From positions 1,302,001 to 1,366,000 of the forward strand of contig CM065883.1 in NCBI GenBank assembly GCA_033439255.1: DNA of 64,000 nucleotides, read 5' to 3'. Both the position numbers and the translations under genes were made by a program. This DNA comes from Hericium rajendrae. Taxonomy: Eukaryota; Basidiomycota; Agaricomycetes; Russulales; Hericiaceae. This document shows positions 57,883-64,000 of this stretch, piece after piece. The notes beneath the pieces are model-generated. The model had not been told where the DNA came from. It saw nothing but the letters and a program-made list of their open reading frames with translations, and searched no databases. Each line of letters begins with the position of its first letter. Positions within the stretch are counted from its first letter, which is position 1.

Positions 57883-59817
57883 CTACCGACCCCTCTGTTT
57901 CGGCCGCGAGTTATACCGCGGGTTCCGCGCTTGCACGAAATTCGCGATAGTCTGCGTCTTCTCAGTCTCCGGCGGGCGCTCTCTGAACCGCACGATCTTC
58001 TTCCACTTGGCGCGGTCGACGGTCACCCGCCCGTCCTCTTCCGCCATGTAGACGTCCTTGTTCTGCCACACCCGCCGCCCCAGCGCCTCTTTCCGCCGCG
58101 CGATGGCGCGGTCGCGTGCGACGCCCACCCGGGGCAGGAATTCCTCGAGCTCGGCGATGTCGCGGCGCAGAATCGCCATGTGCAGCTCGCGGTTGAAGGG
58201 CTTTGGAGGGAGCGGGGGCGCGTAGATGGGTGCGTCCAGATCTACGTCCAGTGCCGACGGTTCGGGCGGAGGCCCTGGTCGTGGTAATGGGGACGAGAAG
58301 GACGCTGAAGGAGTGGTATCTGCAGGCTTTCCAGGCTCTTCGCCGTTCGGCGGGTTGGACTCGACAGCACTCTGAGAGACATCCGAGTTGTGATCCCCGC
58401 TCGTTGCTGACTGGTCGGCGGACTGCGGTGGCGTCCATCCAGCAACTAACCGGAAGTGATGTCTTTTCGATCTAAGAAGGCCTTTGATAAGATGTCGAAG
58501 GAAACGCAGGAAAGTGATGTCCTTTTCGCGGCTTATTAAATGGAAGAAAGGGATGAGCGTTCCTCTGTTGACTGACACATGCGGGGAAGCAATGAAAGTG
58601 CCCATGGGTTCATAATAAAGCGGACCGAAAACATGCTGCAACTCGAGCCCCTCCTGATGCCTGGCCTGCACGATGTAATGTCGCGCAAGAACGACATGGT
58701 GCGCACGGGCGGCGTGCATGATGAGGAGGTTGAACGTCCGTGTGTTCGGTTCTGCGTGCGGGGGGGGGTACTGCGGGGCGGAGGATATGGGGTAAATGGT
58801 CTCATCTTCCTCGTCATCAAAGGCAGATGAAGGGGAGGAGACTTGAGGGAGCGGCTGCGTCAGGACCTCGAACGCCTGCACCATTTTGGATATTCGACCT
58901 GCTCGGCCTAACGTGTCGACGATCATGTTCAAAGCAGATGTCGACAGCGGGTGGCAAGGGAGCGAGAGGGTACCGTCTTGGGCTTCCAAGGGTGCACGGT
59001 CCGGGTACGCCAGATCAATACCGTATCCAAGCTTGATGAGCTGATCGAACCCTTCATCGTCCGCGGCTTCCTTCAGTATGCGAATGGCCAGGTCCATGTT
59101 GACTGAGGAGAATGGAATATGCCGCTCCTGCATCTCCACCATCAACTCGCGACACATCTGCGTAATTGAGTCCACCAGATACGGCCGATCCTCCTGCTCA
59201 CATGGCAGGACTAGGCGATGGGCAAGAGCCTGTAAGCACAAGCCGTACGTCTTGACGCGAGGTTCGATAGAGCGTGCCTGCATCTCCTTCATAATTTCCT
59301 TCGTGCCCAAATAATGGCCGCAAGAAGCATACTGCCTGAGTATGAACTCATAATCCTCTAATTCCGGGATGAGTCCCGCTGAAAGCATGTTGTCCATGAC
59401 GGCTCGGAGACGACCCTCGAATGGATGGGGTGCATTCGAGTGGTACTCGTTGGCAGTTGCGAAGCGCGTTTGATCAGGTGATGGAACACACCTTCGGAGG
59501 ACGCGCTGGTGGACGGCTAGAGGTGGTGAAAAGAGACCCATGGACTGGAGGAGGTCGGTGTAAAGGCTCCACACCTCCGAGGGCTCGGCATTGCCGCGCT
59601 CGAGGACAGCCAATAGGTCCTCGGTTTTTGAGGCTATGATCCTGTCCGTCTGCGAGACATCGGGACTGGAGACGTCGACGAGATGATTCGAGGCGAAGAA
59701 AGCGGTGAGAGAGCGGGAGCCGAAGGAGGTAGAGGGACGAAGGGGGTGCTGCAGGGATGATGTGGGTATCGAGCGGTGTGAAATGCGTTTGAGAGTTGAA
59801 AACACACGTCTGGACAT
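57883..59817 (-). CDS. PPR-like mitochondrial protein
   Basis: Long intron-free frame; I take ATG 59817 as start because MSRRVFSTLKRISHRSIP is a basic presequence, although the open frame extends upstream without an ATG. 644 aa. Middle residues show paired-helix PPR-like units: AVMDNMLSAGLIPELEDYEF, ILRQYASCGHYLGTKEIMKE, MQARSIEPRVKTYGLCLQAL, ALNMIVDTLGRAGRISKMVQ and NTRTFNLLIMHAARAHHVVL. The MxxxGxxPxxxxYxxxL pattern is the PPR consensus. The C-terminal 200 residues are Pro-rich then charged (ILRRDIAELEEFLPRVGVAR). Such fungal proteins usually bind mitochondrial transcripts (Cbp/Aep/Dmr types); the target is unknown. Confidence 0.8.
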   Translation of the reverse strand: MSRRVFSTLKRISHRSIPTSSLQHPLRPSTSFGSRSLTAFFASNHLVDVSSPDVSQTDRIIASKTEDLLAVLERGNAEPSEVWSLYTDLLQSMGLFSPPLAVHQRVLRRCVPSPDQTRFATANEYHSNAPHPFEGRLRAVMDNMLSAGLIPELEDYEFILRQYASCGHYLGTKEIMKEMQARSIEPRVKTYGLCLQALAHRLVLPCEQEDRPYLVDSITQMCRELMVEMQERHIPFSSVNMDLAIRILKEAADDEGFDQLIKLGYGIDLAYPDRAPLEAQDGTLSLPCHPLSTSALNMIVDTLGRAGRISKMVQAFEVLTQPLPQVSSPSSAFDDEEDETIYPISSAPQYPPPHAEPNTRTFNLLIMHAARAHHVVLARHYIVQARHQEGLELQHVFGPLYYEPMGTFIASPHVSVNRGTLIPFFHLISREKDITFLRFLRHLIKGLLRSKRHHFRLVAGWTPPQSADQSATSGDHNSDVSQSAVESNPPNGEEPGKPADTTPSASFSSPLPRPGPPPEPSALDVDLDAPIYAPPLPPKPFNRELHMAILRRDIAELEEFLPRVGVARDRAIARRKEALGRRVWQNKDVYMAEEDGRVTVDRAKWKKIVRFRERPPETEKTQTIANFVQARNPRYNSRPKQRGR

Positions 59818-62800
59818 CAGGGAGGTGCAACCTGGCGAAGCGAAGGCATAGAACAGCCCAGGCGAACGCGACACTGTAACAACTTGTGCGTCGCTGGCAA
59901 GCCAAATTTTGGCATTCCACGTGTCACGTGCCGCCACAAACGCGTCCGGTCGTCCCGAAAATCGGAAATATATTCAACGGTTCCACGACACGTTCAGTGA
60001 GCAGCCCTCGGGCAGGATGGCAACGGCATTCATCGTCCTCCCTTCCCACTCTGCGTGCCTTTCTCATTCGATACATGGTGAGAGAGAGAGGTTGTACCTC
60101 GGCCATCCCCGCAGGCAGGAAGGCAGCGGACCGACCAGGGCCGACAGCGCGGTTCTCAGTGATATTGATATTTCGACTTTGCCAGCCTCGAGCTCTGCGA
60201 GCATGACCACGGTGACCTTCGTAAGTTTTGTCCGCTAGGCCGAGGACCAAAAGAGAAGGGATATTCGAAAAGGTTGATCACTCAGATACTGGTTTCTATT
60301 CCGAAGTCTGACCTGTATGTGCCGCAGTACTACTCCTGTCCGCATCACCGAAGTTCTACAGTTCCCGTGGGTCCGAGTGGGCCTTGCCGCTACAAAAGGA
60401 GTGAATGCCGTTCTTTGACGTCGACGGCAATATCTGAATCTTGTTGAGAAAGATGGTTTGATATTGACTTATTACCAGCAATACAGCCTTGGCAAAAGTA
60501 GCCATGACCCAAGCAAAAATCCTTATTCCTCTCCAGCCGACCCGCTCCGCCGGACCTCAGGAGTGATACAGTGGACGAGACCATGTCTCTAGCCGTCTCA
60601 CTACTCTTCATTAATTCTCACACTTGCTGGCGACAAATTTAGCCTTACGAGAGTTAACCTCACCGTACGTCTTCCCAGCGTACCACTTCGGCAGCGTCCC
60701 GTTCTAAGCTTCCGTCTCGCAGAACTTTTTCATTGTTGAGAACGAAGACGACATTCCCAAAGAAGTGCATTAGTATGTGCTTAACAAGGCTTCGACAGAA
60801 CCGGCGGTGCCTCGGTTAGAACAGCTATCTCGGCATCGCACAATCCACTCCTGGAGGATGCGCAGTGCCGAGCGGTATCTGACCTCCTCGGAGACCGCAG
60901 AATACCCACCAGATCGAGACAGGAGAGCCAGGCATGGTCCCTGCCGATACATTTGCATCTCCGTCGCTTCCAGCAAATCTGCCTAACTTTGCTCTCTCTG
61001 CTCTCACGAGACCGGTTCTGTGCTTCTCGAGGAGCTACATGTTCCGCGGAAAGCTCCGCTGCTTCTGTGTTGCACTTTTCGGTCTCCCTGGCTCCAAAAT
61101 GGACCGGGCTCAGCGGCTTATCTATGCCAGCATTCCAGAAGTCCTTCGCACCGTTCTGATTGGCTTCCTCACAGTACTTGGCCACCATATCGAAGGTCCC
61201 GACAGTGGGAATGCCTTACGAACAGGGCCGATCCGCACCGTAGGTGCTTCAATTTGAACTTAATTATGTGCACAGGATCGCAGGACGTCCCGTACACTCT
61301 ATCTATGTACGCAGGTCTGTGACTGGTTCAGTGCGCTTGATCTGCCCTGCACTGGTCCTCTTTGTCTCAGGGCTATGGAGAACCGATTACCGGACATTGG
61401 GAATGGGATATGAAGCAGATGAGCAATACTTATAGTACCCTACACCGTGAGTTTCTACCGTAATTTCTCTGCGTCTTTCATTTACGACGAAAAGCTGACG
61501 CAATTTGGTTTATCGGGCCACAGATATGCACGCAACAAGAAATTGTTGTGGACAAAAAATAGACTATACTGTAAGATGCGAATGCAAAAATGACCCTCGA
61601 TGTCGGAGCAAGCAAGGCCTGTCACGGGCCTGGATACACTCCTCCGAACTTAATGTACAGCTCCTGACCGGTATTCGTTTGGACGGTGCATCCGACATAC
61701 ACTCATCGCCGGAATGGAGGGTCCAAAATCCCACTCGTCATTTTTGACGTGTACATCGAGCCGCATGGAATGGTTCAACCGGAACTCAAATTCTGCGCCA
61801 CCATGCCTGACGTATCATCTGGTAGTTCACCGCCCGCAGTTCGCACATAGGGGCATTTGCGCCAATGGGGCCCGATACGAATCAGCAATCAGCCATATGC
61901 ACTTCCTCCTAATCGCAACGGCACTGTCGGTTGTCTGGACACAGCTGCGACGTCAAGCCTTTCTATCGGTAATTTCGAGGCCGTGCTCTGACAAGCATCT
62001 GATAATCTGTGCGAATTCCATCTGCAGCGCCATATGGCTTGGGCGATCAGCTGTTTGCCTTGATCTTCATTTCCTGTGGACATTGCCTATGCCTTGTGCA
62101 CCAGAGGCCGATGGCGCCGTTACCGCCCCCAATGTCGTCCATCGGTATATGCAATGTTGCACGTTGCGATATTGAGCTACGGAAAACGTGCGGGCCCGGC
62201 GAAACTCGGCTGCACTCAGCGACCAGCGGCCTGAAATTCCGGGGATTTCAATTGCTGGATTTGCTGCAGCCGTGTCTCAAGATCTCGGATAGCGACGCTG
62301 CGCAAGACGACCTACAACAACGGATGCGTCTGCGCGCTCACCCACTTCGAGGTCCGGGACGCACCGATGGACTCGAATAAAACCAGCGAAAACGCCACGA
62401 GGGTGGCTATACACGAACATGCACGATTGCCAAATGCGCGAACCTTCTTGGGACGGCAGAAGACGTCCGAGCGGTGTTCGGGGGTCGGGCGCCAGTGACA
62501 GGCAGGCTGCATCAGAACCCAGCGTCCGACTACACGGTCTGATTGTCAGCCAGACTGGAAGATGTACATGTCTGATTGGGAGTCTCGTTCAGCATTTGAG
62601 GGTGCTATCTGCCTCACATGCGCTAAGGCGCCGTGATCCTACCGCTGTCGTTGCACAGACACCCTGCATCGCGATCAGAGCAACCTGGTGGTCTATGTCT
62701 CCCCAATCGAGAGTCCGAGTCGCACCATACTCTATCTCACCTGCTCTGCGCTCACCGCGTGCACCGTGGTGTTAGAGTCTCACAGGGATAGCGGCCACGC

Positions 62801-64000
62801 CGGAGTCTCTTCCGTCGGTCCCGACAAATCCCGCGCGCCGGCGGCGAATCTGATCCCTGTATAGAAAAGAATAGCGGATTGCACGATTCAGTCGAATTAA
62901 TTATGTGGATCTCGTCGACGTTCATACTCATCGGCGCGGATCTGACTGCGGTGCCGCCCGCACTCCGACGACTAGTACGCTCTAGTTCTGCTCGTGGAGC
63001 TGGAAAGCAAAGAACGACGATCCCACGCACGCCAGTTTGACAGGTAGTCTGCCAGATGGATTCCCTGAAGATAGTCGGTGTCATTCTGATGAGATTTCTG
63101 TGGCCGAAGGAGGAAGCAGGGGTTACGTGAGGGGCAGCATGAGACTTGGACCGTTTCGGAAAGTCTGCCTGAAAGCGCTCACATTTTTCCGACATTCGAT
63201 ATAGTCTCCAATGAACGCTGTGCGATCGTCTTTTGGTGGGCTTTAGGGCGCAACCCTCCCGCGATCGGCGGACGCGCTCATCAGGCGGCCCACAAAAGAA
63301 CAATGCAAGTGCGCCGTTGGGTCGCTCTTGATAAAACAAGACTGGCGCCCTGTGAAACAGCAGAGGAGTCGAGAAGGAGCCACTGCGGGACATTGCGCCG
63401 GTGCCTCGACGCTTTCTCGTCCGGCGGCAGAATGTGGGAAGTCATGCCCTCGAGTTCCGGACAGACAATCAGGTCAATCCGGCGACTGCCAGTCAGATCA
63501 CAGGTGCCGATGGGAGAAGCGAAGCCCTTCACATCTGCGATTGGCCCCTATGGCAGGCATCCGTCCCTGCAGCGCTATCATGCAGCCCAAAGGCGATGGA
63601 CAAAACACATCAGTCAGCCATGAGGGCGCTGCGGCTGGCTGATAGTGATCAATTTGCTATTAAGGGGACGGATGGGTATCCTTGTACATGATGAAGGGGT
63701 ATCGTGAATAGCATCCGCGGAGAGAGAAAACGATATGTCATACAGTCCGTATGGCAAAGGCGATACAAATGCAAATAAGGGAATCCTGCGGCGCGACGTG
63801 AGTAGCAGCGGTGAGGAAGGCACAAGAAGCTTCCATACGTTAACAAACATCTCTCGTACAACAGCATCGGAATCTTCCCAGTGGCAGACCATATCAGCAC
63901 TGCAACGCAAATCATCCCAGATGAGACTTTCTGCTATAAAGTTCACGTGACGGCACGTACCGACCCCCTTGACCCAAGTTCTCATTAATCTGTGTCAGTA
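59818..64000. other. Gene-poor tail, no recognisable gene
   Basis: About 4.2 kb with only short overlapping ORFs (at most about 210 codons), none with family motifs. The most gene-like part is 60720-61440 on the plus strand, where FFIVENEDDIPKEVH and FRGKLRCFCVALFG occur, but the frames do not join convincingly. No terminal repeats, transposase or reverse-transcriptase motifs are visible to me. It may hold decayed genes or a regulatory desert. Confidence 0.45.

Noticed and set aside
60000-64000. CRISPR array, rRNA, tRNA or transposon in the tail
   Set aside because: No repeated spacer pattern, no cloverleaf or rRNA-like sequence and no terminal repeats or transposase motifs could be found by reading.

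Overview
The window looks like nuclear DNA of a basidiomycete fungus, most likely an Agaricomycete. Genes are dense (about 28 in 60 kb, on both strands) and cut by many 45-70 nt introns with GT(A/G)(A/C)GT donors and short CTRAY-YAG ends. Several products belong to families typical of mushrooms: an expanded 7TM family, basidiomycete F-box proteins and a Zn2Cys6 regulator. There is no operon logic; most neighbours are unrelated housekeeping genes, often divergent with short shared promoters.

Layout. 1-10.4 kb: 3'-most part of Elongator subunit ELP2; a large eIF4A-derived protein whose helicase motifs are all eroded; an RRM protein; ATP-synthase assembly factor FMC1; a SIRT5-like sirtuin that lacks its GTS segment. 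10.5-17.4 kb: a small predicted mitochondrial protein, an acyl-CoA dehydrogenase and a Zn2Cys6 transcription factor. 18.5-26.9 kb: Pab2-type poly(A)-binding protein, mitochondrial ribosomal protein bL19m, an IMD/Ivy1-type protein, mitochondrial aspartyl-tRNA synthetase and an F-box-like protein. 27-32 kb: a phosphopantetheinyl transferase and a Mak32-like pfkB kinase head to head (both frame-disrupted), NC2-beta, SmF and an LLPH/DUF2423 nucleolar protein. 32.3-35.7 kb: a 7TM gene and its decayed tandem copy. 36.2-49.3 kb: ERB1/BOP1, ARP4, a possible ATP-grasp protein of unknown function, a low-complexity orphan, TRS20/sedlin and mitochondrial rhomboid PCP1. 49.7-59.8 kb: CLASP, an Rdx/SelW-like protein with an 8-nt microexon, Pch2/TRIP13 and a PPR-like mitochondrial protein. 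From 59.8 kb to the end I recognise no gene.

Functionally the genes fall into mitochondrial biogenesis (FMC1, bL19m, AspRS, PCP1, PPR protein, probably the sirtuin and the 10.5-kb gene), RNA and translation (ELP2, Pab2, SmF, ERB1, LLPH, RRM protein, eIF4A-like protein), chromatin and transcription (ARP4, NC2-beta, Zn2Cys6), and cytoskeleton or trafficking (CLASP, TRS20, IMD protein).

Caveat. From about 14 kb onward many conserved reading frames are broken by 1-2 nt indels, including essential genes such as ERB1, ARP4 and CLASP. Assembly or sequencing error explains this better than pseudogenisation, so frame-disrupted genes are annotated as genes with the breaks noted. The most interesting items are the eIF4A-derived pseudohelicase, the Rdx microexon that carries half of the CxxC motif, the candidate AT-AC intron in SmF, and the possible ATP-grasp family.
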